From NCBI GenBank assembly GCA_004791255.1, contig SRUQ01000009.1:1-64000 (forward strand): a stretch of DNA of 64,000 nucleotides. Direction: 5' to 3'. The stretch comes from a bacterium M00.F.Ca.ET.205.01.1.1 (lineage in GTDB: Bacteria; Pseudomonadota; Alphaproteobacteria; Rhizobiales; Rhizobiaceae). How positions within the stretch are numbered: the stretch's first letter is position 1; the number at the start of each line of letters is the position of its first letter. Below are positions 10,411 through 20,173 of the stretch, piece by piece. The notes under the pieces were generated by a model, which worked only from the letters and a program-made list of their open reading frames with translations, made no database searches and was not told the origin of the DNA. Both the position numbers and the translations under genes were made by a program.

Positions 10411-10460
10411 CGATGACGTCAGGCCTGGGCATCGCGCTCCAAATCCGCCTGAATTGTGCT

Positions 10461-10495
10461 AAACGGCGTCCCGGCGATTGGCGGGACGCCTGTTT
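10461..10495 (+). terminator. Hairpin terminator candidate after infC
   Basis: GGCGTCCCG (10465-10473) pairs with CGGGACGCC (10482-10490) around an 8-nt loop; AAAC before and GTTT after extend the stem with one bulge. The stem is strong but the downstream T-run is weak (TGTTTG). Confidence 0.55.
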
Positions 10496-10528
10496 GCTGG
10501 CCTGAGCCGAGATCGCCGGCTTTGTTTT

Positions 10529-10565
10529 GCATGTCGTCCTCCCAGAACCGGGGCCACTTTGGGCT
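10529..10565. repeat. Partial copy of the CATGTC-family palindromic repeat
   Basis: GCATGTCGTCCTCCCAGAAC and the following GGCCACTTTGGGC resemble the repeat at 49037. It lies just before the methyltransferase gene, which argues against reading the coding frame through it. Confidence 0.5.
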
Positions 10566-10593
10566 AGGGCTACTCGACGATCGGATTCCACCC

Positions 10594-11220
10594 TTGGACA
10601 ATGAACTGAAATACGGGCTGGGCAACTACCAGCAGATACGTCGGCTGGTGCTTGCCGTGCTCGTGGTGGTGCTGTTTCTGGCGCTGCTGTTTGGCCAGTC
10701 GACCTTCCCGCCCGACACTTGGGTGCATGAGTCGATCGAAATGTTCGGCGTATTGCTGATCTTCCTCGGCATCGTCGGGCGCTTGTGGTCGACGCTCTAT
10801 ATCGGCGGACGCAAATCCTCCGAAGTGGTCACGGGCGGCCCCTATTCGATCACCCGCAACCCGCTCTACGTTTTCTCGACCGTGGCCGCGGCCGGTGTCG
10901 GCGCGCAGATCGGCTCGTTCTCCGGCATCATCCTTTTCGCGCTGCTGTGCGCGGGCGCCTTCCACATCGTCATCTTGCGCGAAGAAAAATTCCTCAAGGA
11001 AGCGCTTGGCGCGCCCTACCAGGCCTATCTGGAGAAGGTGCCGCGCTTCTTCCCCAATTTGTCGCTCTACAATGAGGGCGACACAGGCAGCTTCAGGCCG
11101 CGCCTGCTGTTGACCACCCTGCTCGATGGCCTGGTGTTTCTCGTGGCACTGCCCGCCTTCGAGCTGATCGATGGCGCCCAGCTCTCGGGTGTGCTGCCGG
11201 TGTGGTTCACGCTGCCCTGA
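10594..11220 (+). CDS. Isoprenylcysteine carboxyl methyltransferase-like membrane methyltransferase
   Basis: The product has four to five membrane segments (LVLAVLVVVLFLALLFG; SIEMFGVLLIFLGIVGRLW; TVAAAGVGAQIGSFSGIILF) and the ICMT/PEMT signature GPYSITRNPLYV followed by a cytoplasmic EEKFL motif and YQAYLEKVPRFFP, the usual SAM-binding C-terminal part. Bacterial members probably methylate lipids or small molecules; the substrate is unknown. The start is uncertain: the frame is open from 10456, but that stretch contains a terminator hairpin and a repeat, so I take the TTG at 10594 (about 208 residues, usual length). No clear ribosome binding site. Confidence 0.75.
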   Translation: MDNELKYGLGNYQQIRRLVLAVLVVVLFLALLFGQSTFPPDTWVHESIEMFGVLLIFLGIVGRLWSTLYIGGRKSSEVVTGGPYSITRNPLYVFSTVAAAGVGAQIGSFSGIILFALLCAGAFHIVILREEKFLKEALGAPYQAYLEKVPRFFPNLSLYNEGDTGSFRPRLLLTTLLDGLVFLVALPAFELIDGAQLSGVLPVWFTLP

Positions 11221-11261
11221 CCACGGACCGCACGTCGCATCCCGGCACGGCGTGGTGGGTG

Positions 11262-11289
11262 TTGCGCACCGGCTCTGTTTGATCTATAG
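11262..11289 (+). promoter_or_regulatory. Candidate promoter for rpmI-rplT
   Basis: TTGCGC at 11262-11267 and CTATAG at 11284-11289 are separated by 16 bases and resemble a sigma-70 promoter with the rhizobial CTATAT-like -10. It is the only reasonable candidate between 11221 and the rpmI leader hairpin. Confidence 0.35.
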
Positions 11290-11303
11290 CACCGCCGTTC
11301 CAA

Positions 11304-11338
11304 GAAAACCGCCCGGCAGGGCATGCCGTGGCGGTTTC
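11304..11338 (+). promoter_or_regulatory. Leader hairpin upstream of rpmI
   Basis: AAACCGCC (11306-11313) pairs with GGCGGTTT (11330-11337), and CGGCA (11314-11318) pairs with TGCCG (11324-11328) inside it, making a 13-bp stem with one bulged T. It lies about 100 bases before the rpmI start in what should be the 5' leader. Ribosomal protein L20 controls its own operon through leader structures in other bacteria; a similar role here is an inference. The 3' T content (TTTCATTTGCTTTT) would also fit attenuation. Confidence 0.5.
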
Positions 11339-11435
11339 ATTTGCTTTTCGGGCTTTGGTCGGCCCGAAGCGAACAAAACAAGAGGCGTGGAGTGCCGGAG
11401 GCACGACAGGGACCTCATAGAAACGGAGTAGCAAA

Positions 11436-11639
11436 ATGCCCAAGATGAAGACCAAATCGGCCGCCAAAAAGCGGTTCAAGATCACCGGTACGGGTAAAGT
11501 CCTGTCGGCAGCGGCCGGCAAGCGTCACGGCATGATCAAGCGTTCCAACAAGTTCATTCGAAATGCCCGCGGCACGATGGTTCTGGCTGAACCGGATGGC
11601 AAGAAGGTCATCAAGAATTTTCTGCCGAACGGCCTCTGA
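11436..11639 (+). CDS. rpmI: 50S ribosomal protein L35
   Basis: The 67-residue basic protein begins [20 protein letters not shown], the usual L35 signature, continues with [19 protein letters not shown], and ends in FLPNGL. It binds 23S rRNA in the large subunit. Length is normal. AACGGAG lies before the ATG. rplT follows after 38 bp with its own AAGGAGA, as a two-gene unit. Confidence 0.97.
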   Translation: MPKMKTKSAAKKRFKITGTGKVLSAAAGKRHGMIKRSNKFIRNARGTMVLAEPDGKKVIKNFLPNGL

Positions 11640-11677
11640 GCATTCGGCCCCGGAACAGCATTTAAGGAGATCATGAC

Positions 11678-12079
11678 ATGGCACGCGTAAAAAGAGGCGT
11701 CACCGCTCACGCCAAGCACAAGAAGGTCCTGAAAGCCGCGAAAGGCTTCTACGGCCGCCGCAAGAACACCATCCGCATCGCCAAGCAGGCGGTGGAAAAG
11801 TCGCTGCAGTACGCTTATCGCGACCGCAAGAACCGCAAGCGCTCGTTCCGCGCGCTGTGGATCCAGCGCATCAACGCCGCGACCCACGAACATGGCCTGA
11901 CCTATGGCCGCTTCATCGACGGCCTCAACAAGGCCGGCATCGAGATCGATCGCAAGATCCTCTCCGACATGGCCATCCATGAGCCGCAGGCGTTCGCCGC
12001 GCTGGTGGCCAAGGCCAAGGTCGCGCTCGAATATCTGAAGAACACCACGCCGAACGCTTTTGAAAGCGCTGTCGCCTAA
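11678..12079 (+). CDS. rplT: 50S ribosomal protein L20
   Basis: The 133-residue protein starts [19 protein letters not shown] and has the L20 signature [18 protein letters not shown], plus [20 protein letters not shown]-like sequence (here ATHEHGL). L20 is an early assembly protein of the 50S subunit and an autoregulator in other bacteria. It follows rpmI by 38 bp and is followed by an intrinsic terminator at 12119-12154. Confidence 0.97.
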   Translation: MARVKRGVTAHAKHKKVLKAAKGFYGRRKNTIRIAKQAVEKSLQYAYRDRKNRKRSFRALWIQRINAATHEHGLTYGRFIDGLNKAGIEIDRKILSDMAIHEPQAFAALVAKAKVALEYLKNTTPNAFESAVA

Positions 12080-12118
12080 GACCAGCGCTTCCCAAGCACT
12101 TTCGACACTTGATTTGGG

Positions 12119-12154
12119 GAACCCGCGCTGGCACGGCTGGCGCGGGTTTTTCTT
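12119..12154 (+). terminator. Intrinsic terminator after rplT
   Basis: ACCCGCGC (12121-12128) pairs with GCGCGGGT (12140-12147) around an 11-nt loop, followed by TTTTTCTT through 12154. A textbook rho-independent terminator separating rpmI-rplT from pheS. Confidence 0.85.
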
Positions 12155-12222
12155 ATGCCTGAACTCTCACTCCAAACGTGACTTTCACGTCTAGAGCGAT
12201 TTCCAACGCAGTGAGCTTGATC

Positions 12223-13320
12223 GTGAACGACGCAACCATTGGCCTTGATGCACTCGAAAATTCACTGCTTGCCGACATCGCCTCGGCCGCTGACGAGGCG
12301 TCGATCGAGGCCGTGCGCGTCGCCGCTCTCGGCAAGAAGGGGTCGATCTCCGAAATCCTGAAGACGCTCGGCGCCATGAGCGCCGAAGAGCGCCAGGTCA
12401 AGGGCCCCGCCATCAACGGCCTGAAGAACCGCGTCACCGAGGCGCTGACCGCGCGCAAGGCGGAATTGAAGGACGTTGCGATCACCGCGCGCCTGGTGGC
12501 CGAAAAGGTCGACGTGACCTTGCCGGTGCGCCAGTCGCCGGCCGAGCGCGGCCGCATCCATCCGATCAGCCAGGTCATCGACGAGATCGCGGCGATCTTC
12601 GGCGACCTCGGTTTCGCGATCGCCGAAGGTCCCGATATCGAGACCGATTATTACAATTTCACCGCGCTGAATTTTCCCGAAGGCCATCCGGCGCGCGAGA
12701 TGCACGACACCTTCTTCTTCCAGCCGGACGAGAAGGGCGAGCGCAAGCTGTTGCGCACCCACACCTCGCCGGTGCAGATCCGCACCATGGAGAAGCAGAA
12801 GCCGCCGATCCGCATCGTCATCCCCGGCAAGACCTACCGCCAGGATTCCGACGCCACCCACTCGCCGATGTTCCATCAGGTCGAGGGGCTGGTGATCGAC
12901 AAGACGGCTAACGTCGCCAACATGAAGTGGGTGCTGGAAGAGTTCTGCAAGGCCTTCTTCGAGGTGCCCTCGGTCAAGATGCGCTTCCGGCCGTCCTTCT
13001 TCCCGTTCACCGAGCCGAGCCTCGAGGTCGACATCCAGTGCGACCGCTCGCGGCCCGGCGAAGTGCGCTTCGGCGAAGGCTCCGACTGGATGGAGATCCT
13101 CGGCTGCGGCATGGTCCACCCCAATGTGCTGCGGGCCGGCGGGCTCGATCCCGACGAATATCAGGGCTTTGCCTGGGGCATGGGCATCGACCGCATCGCC
13201 ATGCTGAAATACGGCATGCCGGACCTGCGCGCCTTCTTCGACGCCGATGTCCGCTGGCTGTCGCATTATGGTTTCCGCCCGCTCGACATGCCGACGCTGT
13301 TCGGCGGCCTGAGCGCGTAA
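12223..13320 (+). CDS. pheS: Phenylalanyl-tRNA synthetase alpha subunit
   Basis: PheS forms the catalytic half of the alpha2beta2 enzyme that charges tRNA-Phe. Class II motifs are evident: motif 1 region [21 protein letters not shown], motif 2 [11 protein letters not shown] then [21 protein letters not shown], and motif 3 [22 protein letters not shown]. The N-terminal coiled-coil ([20 protein letters not shown]) that contacts tRNA is present. Start choice is uncertain: I take the GTG at 12223 ([12 protein letters not shown], 365 residues); a GTG at 12211 is also open. It begins about 70 bp after the rplT terminator and is followed by pheT. Confidence 0.95.
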   Translation: MNDATIGLDALENSLLADIASAADEASIEAVRVAALGKKGSISEILKTLGAMSAEERQVKGPAINGLKNRVTEALTARKAELKDVAITARLVAEKVDVTLPVRQSPAERGRIHPISQVIDEIAAIFGDLGFAIAEGPDIETDYYNFTALNFPEGHPAREMHDTFFFQPDEKGERKLLRTHTSPVQIRTMEKQKPPIRIVIPGKTYRQDSDATHSPMFHQVEGLVIDKTANVANMKWVLEEFCKAFFEVPSVKMRFRPSFFPFTEPSLEVDIQCDRSRPGEVRFGEGSDWMEILGCGMVHPNVLRAGGLDPDEYQGFAWGMGIDRIAMLKYGMPDLRAFFDADVRWLSHYGFRPLDMPTLFGGLSA

Positions 13321-13421
13321 TTTCGAATGCGAATGCGGGCTTTCGCCTGACATGAAACTGGTTTGCGCACGCTTCCGCCTGGTCGAAGTGTTCGCTGAAG
13401 ACGACGCGAAAGTGTGAGACG

Positions 13422-15830
13422 ATGAAATTCACCCTCTCCTGGCTCAAGGATCATCTCGAGACCGACGCCTCGCTCGCCGAAATCGTCGAGCGGCTGACGT
13501 CGATCGGCCTCGAGGTCGAACATGTCGACGACAAGGCGGGCCTGAAACCCTTCGTCATCGCCAAGGTGCTGACGGCGGTGCAGCACCCCGACGCCGACCG
13601 GCTGCGCGTGCTGACGGTCGACACCGGCGACGGCAAGGCCCCCGTGCAGGTCGTCTGCGGCGCGCCCAATGCGCGGGCCGGCCTGATCGGCGCCTTTGCC
13701 GCGCCCGGCACCTATGTCCCCGGCATCGATGTGACGCTGACGGTCGGCAAGATCAGGGGGGTCGAAAGCCATGGCATGATGTGTTCCGAGCGTGAGCTGG
13801 AACTGTCCGACGAGCACAACGGCATCATCGACCTGCCCGAAGATGCACCGGTCGGCACCAGCTTCGCGGCTTACGCGCACCTTGACGATCCGGTGATCGA
13901 GATCAACCTGACGCCGAACCGGCCGGATGCCACCAGCGTCTACGGCATTGCCCGGGATCTGGCGGCGAGCGGGCTTGGCCGCCTCGTCGGCGGCGCCATC
14001 ATGCCCCATGTCGGCAGCGGCATGTGTCCGGTCAAGGTGACGATCGAGGCCCCGGAGCTCTGCCCCGGCTTCGCGCTCACGCTGGTCAGCGGCGTAAAGA
14101 ACGGCCCGTCCCCGAAATGGCTGCAGCAGCGGCTTCTCGCCATCGGACTCAGGCCGATCAGCGCCCTGGTCGACATCACCAATTACGTCACCTTCGACCG
14201 CGGCCGGCCGCTGCATGTGTTCGACGCGAAAAAAGTGGCCGGCAACCTCACCGTGCGTCGGGCCAAGGACGGCGAAAAAGTGCTGGCGCTCGATGGCCGC
14301 GAATACACGCTGACGCCGGAGATGTGCGTCATAGCAGACGAAGACGGTGTCGAGTCGATCGCCGGCATCATGGGCGGCGAGCATTCCGGCTGCGACGAGA
14401 ACACATCAGACGTGCTGATCGAATCCGCGCTCTGGGACCCGATCACCACGGCCCGCACGGGCCGCGCACTCGGCATCATCACCGATGCGCGCTATCGCTT
14501 CGAGCGCGGCGTCGACCCCGAATTCATGGTGCCCGGCATCGAGCTGGCGACCAGGCTGGTGCTCGATTTCTGCGGCGGCACGCCGAGCGAGATCGAGGTG
14601 GCGGGCTATGCCGGCCATCAACCCAGGATCGTTGCGTTCCCGGTGTCGGAGGTGAAGCGGCTGACCGGCATCGAAGTCCCCAAGGCGGAAAGCCTCGACA
14701 TCCTGTCGCGTCTCGGCTTCAAGCCGAAAGGCGCGGGCGATGTCGTCGATGTGGTGGTTCCGTCCTGGCGGCCCGATGTCGACGGCAAGGCCGATCTGGT
14801 CGAGGAAGTGATGCGCATCCACGGCGTCGACAACATAGCGCCGCAGCCGCTCGGCGCGCATGACGCGGTCAATTCGAAGATCCTGACCACGCTGCAGGTC
14901 CGCACCCGCACCGCCAAGCGCGCGCTCGCCGTGCGCGGCATGATGGAGGCCGTCACCTGGTCGTTCATCCCGGCCAGGCACGCAGAACTGTTCGGCGGCG
15001 GCCAGACGGCGCTCAAGCTTGCCAACCCCATCGCCGCCGACATGTCCGACATGCGGCCATCGCTGCTGCCGGGGCTGATCGCGGCTGCCCAGCGCAATGC
15101 CGACAAGGGCCTTGGCGACGTGGCGCTGTTCGAGGTCTCGGGCACCTACGAAGGCGACGGCGCCGAGCAGCAGCGCCGCGTTGCCGCCGGCGTGCGCCGC
15201 GGCACGGCAAAGCTCGACGGCTCGGGCCGCAACTGGGCCGGCAATTCCGGCGCGGTCGGCGTGTTCGACGCCAAGGCCGACGCGATCGCAGCCCTTGAAG
15301 CCTGCGGTGCGCCGGTCGAGCGGCTGCAGATCGAGGCCGGCGGCCCGGCCTGGTATCATCCCGGCCGTTCCGGCACCATCAAGCTCGGACCGAAGACGGT
15401 GCTCGGCACGTTCGGCGAATTCCATCCCAGGACGCTGGAAGGGCTCGATGCTTCGGGCCCGCTCTGCGGCTTCGAGGTTTTCGTCGACGCCGTGCCCGAG
15501 CCGAAGGCCAAGCCGACGAAGACCAAGCCGAGGCTCGACCTGTCCGCCTTCCAGGCGGTGAAGCGCGACTTCGCCTTCGTCGTCGACAAAGCCGTCGAGG
15601 CCGGCACGCTGGTGCGCGCCGCCCTTGCCGCCGACAAGAAGCTGGTCACCGGTGTTTCGGTCTTCGATATCTTCGAGGGTGCGTCGCTGGGCGCGGCCAA
15701 GAAGTCGATCGCCATCGAAGTGTCGATCCAGCCGGTCGAAAGGACCCTGACCGACGAGGATTTCGAGGCCCTGGCCAAGCGCATCGTAGAGAATGTCGGC
15801 AAGCAGACGGGTGGCGTGCTGCGCGGCTGA
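13422..15830 (+). CDS. pheT: Phenylalanyl-tRNA synthetase beta subunit
   Basis: The 802-residue PheT carries the tRNA-binding and editing half of the enzyme. In order: [18 protein letters not shown] at the start, an N-terminal EMAP/tRBD domain (about 40-150; [15 protein letters not shown] and [15 protein letters not shown]), the B3/B4 editing domain ([21 protein letters not shown]), B5 domain near 400-480, the class II-like core with [13 protein letters not shown]-type sequence, and the C-terminal FDX-ACB anticodon-binding domain ([30 protein letters not shown]). Length is normal. It follows pheS by about 100 bp with no recognisable signal between them. Confidence 0.96.
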   Translation: MKFTLSWLKDHLETDASLAEIVERLTSIGLEVEHVDDKAGLKPFVIAKVLTAVQHPDADRLRVLTVDTGDGKAPVQVVCGAPNARAGLIGAFAAPGTYVPGIDVTLTVGKIRGVESHGMMCSERELELSDEHNGIIDLPEDAPVGTSFAAYAHLDDPVIEINLTPNRPDATSVYGIARDLAASGLGRLVGGAIMPHVGSGMCPVKVTIEAPELCPGFALTLVSGVKNGPSPKWLQQRLLAIGLRPISALVDITNYVTFDRGRPLHVFDAKKVAGNLTVRRAKDGEKVLALDGREYTLTPEMCVIADEDGVESIAGIMGGEHSGCDENTSDVLIESALWDPITTARTGRALGIITDARYRFERGVDPEFMVPGIELATRLVLDFCGGTPSEIEVAGYAGHQPRIVAFPVSEVKRLTGIEVPKAESLDILSRLGFKPKGAGDVVDVVVPSWRPDVDGKADLVEEVMRIHGVDNIAPQPLGAHDAVNSKILTTLQVRTRTAKRALAVRGMMEAVTWSFIPARHAELFGGGQTALKLANPIAADMSDMRPSLLPGLIAAAQRNADKGLGDVALFEVSGTYEGDGAEQQRRVAAGVRRGTAKLDGSGRNWAGNSGAVGVFDAKADAIAALEACGAPVERLQIEAGGPAWYHPGRSGTIKLGPKTVLGTFGEFHPRTLEGLDASGPLCGFEVFVDAVPEPKAKPTKTKPRLDLSAFQAVKRDFAFVVDKAVEAGTLVRAALAADKKLVTGVSVFDIFEGASLGAAKKSIAIEVSIQPVERTLTDEDFEALAKRIVENVGKQTGGVLRG

Positions 15831-15877
15831 GGGAATTCGGGATTGCCGGCAGGTGGCGAATCGTCCTCCAAAGGGCG

Positions 15878-16480
15878 ATGCACCACCTCCGCTATTCCGG
15901 GCTGCCGATCGAAGCACAACGGGCGGCGTTTCTCGACATCGTATCGGCAGATCCTCTGCTCGCCGAGACGCTGGCACGGGTGAGCGCGCTCGCGCTGCCC
16001 GACTGGCTGGTGGTCTCCGGCGCGCTTTACAACAGCATCTGGAATCACCTGACCGGCAAGCCGCCGGGCTACGGTATCAGGGATGTCGACCTGTTCTATT
16101 TCGACGATGCCGACCTGTCCTATGAGGCCGAGGATGCCGTAATCCAACGGGCTGCGACCCATTTCGAGGGACTGCCGTTGCCGGTGGAAGTGCGCAACCA
16201 GGCACGGGTGCATCTTTGGTATCCGCAGAAGTTCGGGCAGGAGTGTCCGCGCTATACGAGCGCCAGTGAGTCCGTGAGCTATTTCGCGTCGAAGACCCAT
16301 GCGGTAGGGGTGCGATATGACGCCGACAGGCAATTGGAGCTGGTGGCGCCGTTCGGGCTGGATGACGTCTTCTCGTTCCGCATCACGCCGAACCGGGCGA
16401 TGGACAACCAGCGCACGCATGAGGCGAAGGGGAGGCGGGCGCAGGAGAACTGGCCGGAGATTAGTGTTGTGCCTTGGTAG
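15878..16480 (+). CDS. Nucleotidyltransferase family protein (DUF925 / COG3575)
   Basis: The 200-residue protein has the pattern VVSGALYNSIWNHLTGKPPG followed by IRDVDLFYFDDADLSYE, where the DVDLFYFD acidic residues would bind metal as in the DNA polymerase beta superfamily, and then RVHLWYPQKFG and the DVFSFRITPNRA segment characteristic of the DUF925 family. The function of the family is not established. The start is the ATG at 15878, 47 bp after pheT; it could be co-transcribed with pheT. A repeat-rich intergenic region follows. Confidence 0.8.
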   Translation: MHHLRYSGLPIEAQRAAFLDIVSADPLLAETLARVSALALPDWLVVSGALYNSIWNHLTGKPPGYGIRDVDLFYFDDADLSYEAEDAVIQRAATHFEGLPLPVEVRNQARVHLWYPQKFGQECPRYTSASESVSYFASKTHAVGVRYDADRQLELVAPFGLDDVFSFRITPNRAMDNQRTHEAKGRRAQENWPEISVVPW

Positions 16481-16493
16481 GGAGAGGTTGGCG

Positions 16494-16665
16494 CGAGGCG
16501 CCCCCCCTCTGTCCTACCGGCCATCTCCCCCACGAGGGGGGAGATCAGCAGCTTCGCGGTCTTCGCCCGTTCTTCAACGCTGGTGATTGGCGAAAGCAGA
16601 GGCGACATTCAATCTCCCCCCTTGAGGGGGAGATGTCCGGCAGGACAGAGAGGGGCTTCGCGCCG
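16494..16665. repeat. Palindromic intergenic repeat, CTCCCCC/GGGGGAG type
   Basis: The left arm (GCGCCCCCCCTCTGTCCTAC ... CATCTCCCCCACGAGGGGGG) and the right arm (CTCCCCCCTTGAGGGGGAGA ... GGCAGGACAGAGAGGGGC) are inverted relative to each other, and each contains its own small palindrome. The element fills most of the gap between 16480 and 16717. Related but distinct elements lie at 18704-18812 and 23830-23939. Confidence 0.75.
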
Positions 16666-16672
16666 ACCATTC

Positions 16673-16699
16673 AATAAAAGGGGCGCCTAAGCGCCTCCA
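16673..16699 (-). terminator. Terminator of the aldo/keto reductase gene
   Basis: On the minus strand GAGGCGC and GCGCCCC pair around TTAG-like loop sequence (16698-16680), followed by TTTTATT (16679-16673). Confidence 0.6.
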
Positions 16700-16717
16700 T
16701 TTCAGCGTGCGGCGTGC

Positions 16718-17713
<996 letters not shown>

Positions 17714-17809
17714 CAGGCATCTCCTTGTTGCGATGCGACAGAGATAGCGCCTTGCAGTTCGTTCGATAATCAGCTCTTGTTCGTACAGGCTGTTCCAAGA
17801 AATAGATCA

Positions 17810-18700
17810 ATGAACCGAGCGCATCTTTCACAGCTGGCGGTGCTGGCGACCGTTGCCCAATGCGGCAGCTTTCGCGGCGCGGCCAGGGAATTGGCCATCG
17901 CGCCGTCGGCGGTCAGCCATGCGGTGTCCAGTCTGGAGGCGCGGCTTGGCGTGCGGCTGCTGGCGCGCAGCACGCGGAGCGTCGCCCCGACCGAGGAAGG
18001 CGCGCAGCTGCTGGACCGACTGCGGCCGGCGCTGTCCGAGATCGACCTGGCGCTGGAGACGGCGGTCGAGGCACGTGATCGACCGGCCGGCAATCTCCGG
18101 CTCAGCGTACCACGCACGGCAGCCCATCTGGTGCTGACGCCACGGCTCGGTGCTTTTGCATCAGCCTATCCCGACATCGTGCTGGAGATCATCATCGAGG
18201 ATCGGTTCACCGATGTGGTGGAAGGCGGGTTCGATGCTGGCGTGCGACTCGGCGAAAGCCTGCAGCGCGACATGATCGCGGTGCGCATCGGACCGGACAT
18301 TCGCGGCGCCGTGGTCGGCGCGCCAGCCTATTTCGAAGCGAACCCCAGGCCGCGCCATCCGCGCGAGCTTGTCGGCCATCGCTGCATCCGCTTCCGCTTT
18401 TCCAGCGGCATCCTCTACCGCTGGGAATTCGAGAAGGAGGGGGAGGAGATCGAGATGGCGGTCGAGGGACCGCTGATCCTGGACGAGGACCATCTGATCG
18501 CCCAGGCAGCCATCGACGGTGCCGGCCTCGCCTTCGTCTTCGAACCCTATGTCCGCACGCCGCTTGCCGATGGCAGGCTGATCCGTGTGCTCGAGGACTG
18601 GTGCCCGCCCTTCGACGGCTTCTTCGTCTACTATCCCAGCCGCCGCCAGATGCGTCCGGCATTGAGAGCCTTCGTCGATTTCTTCAAGGTGAGCGCGTAG
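17810..18700 (+). CDS. LysR-family transcriptional regulator
   Basis: The 296-residue protein starts MNRAHLSQLAVLATVAQCGS, with the LysR winged helix-turn-helix at about 5-62 (SFRGAARELAIAPSAVSHAVSSLEARLGVRLLARSTRSV). The rest is the two-lobed effector domain (about 90-293; NLRLSVPRTAAHLVL, FDAGVRLGESLQRDMIAVRIG). The YVLxx-type end FFVYYPSRRQMRPALRAFVDFF is typical for the group. It is divergent from the aldo/keto reductase and probably controls it. The start is the ATG at 17810; the upstream frame overlaps the reductase start and is not family-like. Confidence 0.88.
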   Translation: MNRAHLSQLAVLATVAQCGSFRGAARELAIAPSAVSHAVSSLEARLGVRLLARSTRSVAPTEEGAQLLDRLRPALSEIDLALETAVEARDRPAGNLRLSVPRTAAHLVLTPRLGAFASAYPDIVLEIIIEDRFTDVVEGGFDAGVRLGESLQRDMIAVRIGPDIRGAVVGAPAYFEANPRPRHPRELVGHRCIRFRFSSGILYRWEFEKEGEEIEMAVEGPLILDEDHLIAQAAIDGAGLAFVFEPYVRTPLADGRLIRVLEDWCPPFDGFFVYYPSRRQMRPALRAFVDFFKVSA

Positions 18701-18703
18701 CGT

Positions 18704-18812
18704 ACCCTCACCTTGTGGGGAGGTCGATCCGCGCAGCGGATCGGGGTGGGGGTCTTCGTAGGGCGAAGCCCCCGTCGTTTCGCACCGACCCTCCCCACGA
18801 GGGGGGAGGGTG
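18704..18812. repeat. Palindromic intergenic repeat (CCTCCCC type)
   Basis: ACCCTCACCTTGTGGGGAGG at the left is inverted at the right as CCTCCCCACGAGGGGGGAGG, with additional dyads inside (GATCCGCGCAGCGGATC). It lies between the LysR gene and the cytochrome b561 gene. Confidence 0.7.
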
Positions 18813-18845
18813 GAAGAAAGTCGGCCCCGTAGGCGTTCTTCGACC

Positions 18846-19418
18846 ATGCCTGCTGCAATCATCAACACCGCGTCCCGCTACGGCTGGGCGACCATCCTCC
18901 TCCACTGGCTGATCGCCCTGATTTTCATAGGTCAGTTCCTGCTCGGTTTCGTCATGGTGCGGTTAGAGAGCCAGCGCATCGCTTTCGAACTGATCCAGCT
19001 GCACAAGTCGTTCGGCTTTCTGCTGCTCGGCCTGATCATCCTGCGCATCGCCTGGCGGCTCGGCAATGCCGTGCCGGCCTTGCCATCGTCGATCGGCGCC
19101 CTGGAACGGCGGACTGCGCCGCTCGCGCATCTGGCGCTTTATGCCTTCCAGCTGGCGCTGCCCCTGTCCGGTTGGGCGCTGGTGTCGGTGTCGACGCTGG
19201 AAATCCCCAGCATGCCGTTCAACCTGTTTGTGATGCCCAATTTGCCGCTTGCCGAATCCGATGCCGCCGAAGGCTTCTGGGCCTCGGCGCACTGGTATCT
19301 TGCCTATGCCGGCATAGCCCTGGTCGCCCTTCATTCCGCTGCGGCGCTGCGCCATCATTTCCGGCTGCGCGACAGCGTGCTGACGCGCATGATCACGCCT
19401 TCGTCAGGTGGGGAATAG
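18846..19418 (+). CDS. Cytochrome b561 family membrane protein
   Basis: The 190-residue protein (MPAAIINTASRYGWATILLHWLIAL) has four hydrophobic segments with His residues placed as in b561/CybB di-haem cytochromes: ILLHWLIA in helix 1, QLHKSFGFLLLGLIILRIAW in helix 2, PLAHLALYAFQLALPLSGWAL in helix 3 and HWYLAYAGIALVALHSAAALRHHF in helix 4. It transfers electrons across the inner membrane. The ATG at 18846 follows the repeat; no strong ribosome binding site. A YceI-family gene follows after 67 bp; the pair is frequent in proteobacteria. Confidence 0.88.
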   Translation: MPAAIINTASRYGWATILLHWLIALIFIGQFLLGFVMVRLESQRIAFELIQLHKSFGFLLLGLIILRIAWRLGNAVPALPSSIGALERRTAPLAHLALYAFQLALPLSGWALVSVSTLEIPSMPFNLFVMPNLPLAESDAAEGFWASAHWYLAYAGIALVALHSAAALRHHFRLRDSVLTRMITPSSGGE

Positions 19419-19485
19419 AACGGGCGTCAGTCTCGTTTGTAGGATGAGGACGCCAGCGGCGCTGCCTCCTAAAAGGAACAAAACC

Positions 19486-20061
19486 ATGTATGTGCGACTC
19501 CTCGGGTTGGTGGCCGTTTCCGCTTGCCTTGCTGTACCCGTTTCCGCTGCCGTTGCTCTCGGTGATGCCGCCGGCAGCTACTCGATCAGCCAGGCCGGCT
19601 CCTCGATCCACTTCACCATCGGCAAGGCCGGCGGCGGCGGCTTCGATGGGGCTTTCGCCCGCTTCAAGGGCGCGATCCGCATCGACAATGGCGATGTCGG
19701 CCGTTCGAAGGTCGACCTTACCATCTATCCGGAAAGCGTCGGCACCGGTCAGGGCCGCATCGATGCCTTCCTGCGCTCCGACGCGGTGTTCGATGCGGCC
19801 AACAGCCCGGAAATCCAGTTCCGTTCGACCAGTGTGACCCGCACCAGCGATACGTCGGCCCTGGTCACCGGCCGGCTGACGGCGCGCGGCAAGACATCAA
19901 CGGAAAAGTTCACTGCCGAACTCGACGGCCTCAAAGCTGGCACGATCAAATTCCACGTCACCGGCAAGGTGCTGAGGTCTCGTTACGGCATGGATGTCGG
20001 CACGCCGCTCTATTCCAACGTCGTCGATTTCGACATGACGCTGACGGGCAAGCGGGGCTAG
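19486..20061 (+). CDS. YceI-family periplasmic protein
   Basis: The 191-residue protein has a Sec signal peptide (MYVRLLGLVAVSACLAVPVSAAVALG, cleavage probably near residue 22-26), then the YceI lipocalin-like beta-barrel: YSISQAGSSIHFTIGKAGG, FARFKGAIRIDNGDVGRSKV, RIDAFLRSDAVFDAANSPEIQF, and LTARGKTST. Family members bind isoprenoid-type lipids such as polyprenyl chains. AAAAGGAA precedes the ATG at 19486. It follows the cytochrome b561 gene, with which it is probably co-expressed; the pair may handle a quinone-like lipid (inference). Confidence 0.88.
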   Translation: MYVRLLGLVAVSACLAVPVSAAVALGDAAGSYSISQAGSSIHFTIGKAGGGGFDGAFARFKGAIRIDNGDVGRSKVDLTIYPESVGTGQGRIDAFLRSDAVFDAANSPEIQFRSTSVTRTSDTSALVTGRLTARGKTSTEKFTAELDGLKAGTIKFHVTGKVLRSRYGMDVGTPLYSNVVDFDMTLTGKRG

Positions 20062-20070
20062 TCGGGGCCC

Positions 20071-20102
20071 GTTTCCTGTCCCACTTCGTGGGGCAAGGAA
20101 AC
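20071..20102 (+). terminator. Hairpin after the YceI gene
   Basis: GTTTCCTGTCCCAC (20071-20084) pairs with GTGGGGCAAGGAAAC (20088-20102) with one mismatch region. No clear T-run follows, so termination is only possible. Confidence 0.45.
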
Positions 20103-20173
20103 CAGCACCCGCATTGGCTTTTCCCTCGATTTCGGGCAAACCTCGTCGCCTGTAATCGATAGGGAGAAGCGTG

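Noticed and set aside
10456-10593. Upstream part of the methyltransferase frame as coding
   Set aside because: It contains a terminator-like hairpin and a partial dispersed repeat, and the protein without it has the usual family length.
14406-15977. A 523-codon minus-strand frame inside pheT
   Set aside because: Antisense to pheT, whose domains are complete; the product is Arg/Gly/Asp-rich with no domain.
18704-18812. CRISPR-like array in repeat-rich gaps
   Set aside because: The repeats are inverted arms of single elements, without regular spacing or unique spacers, and no cas gene is present.
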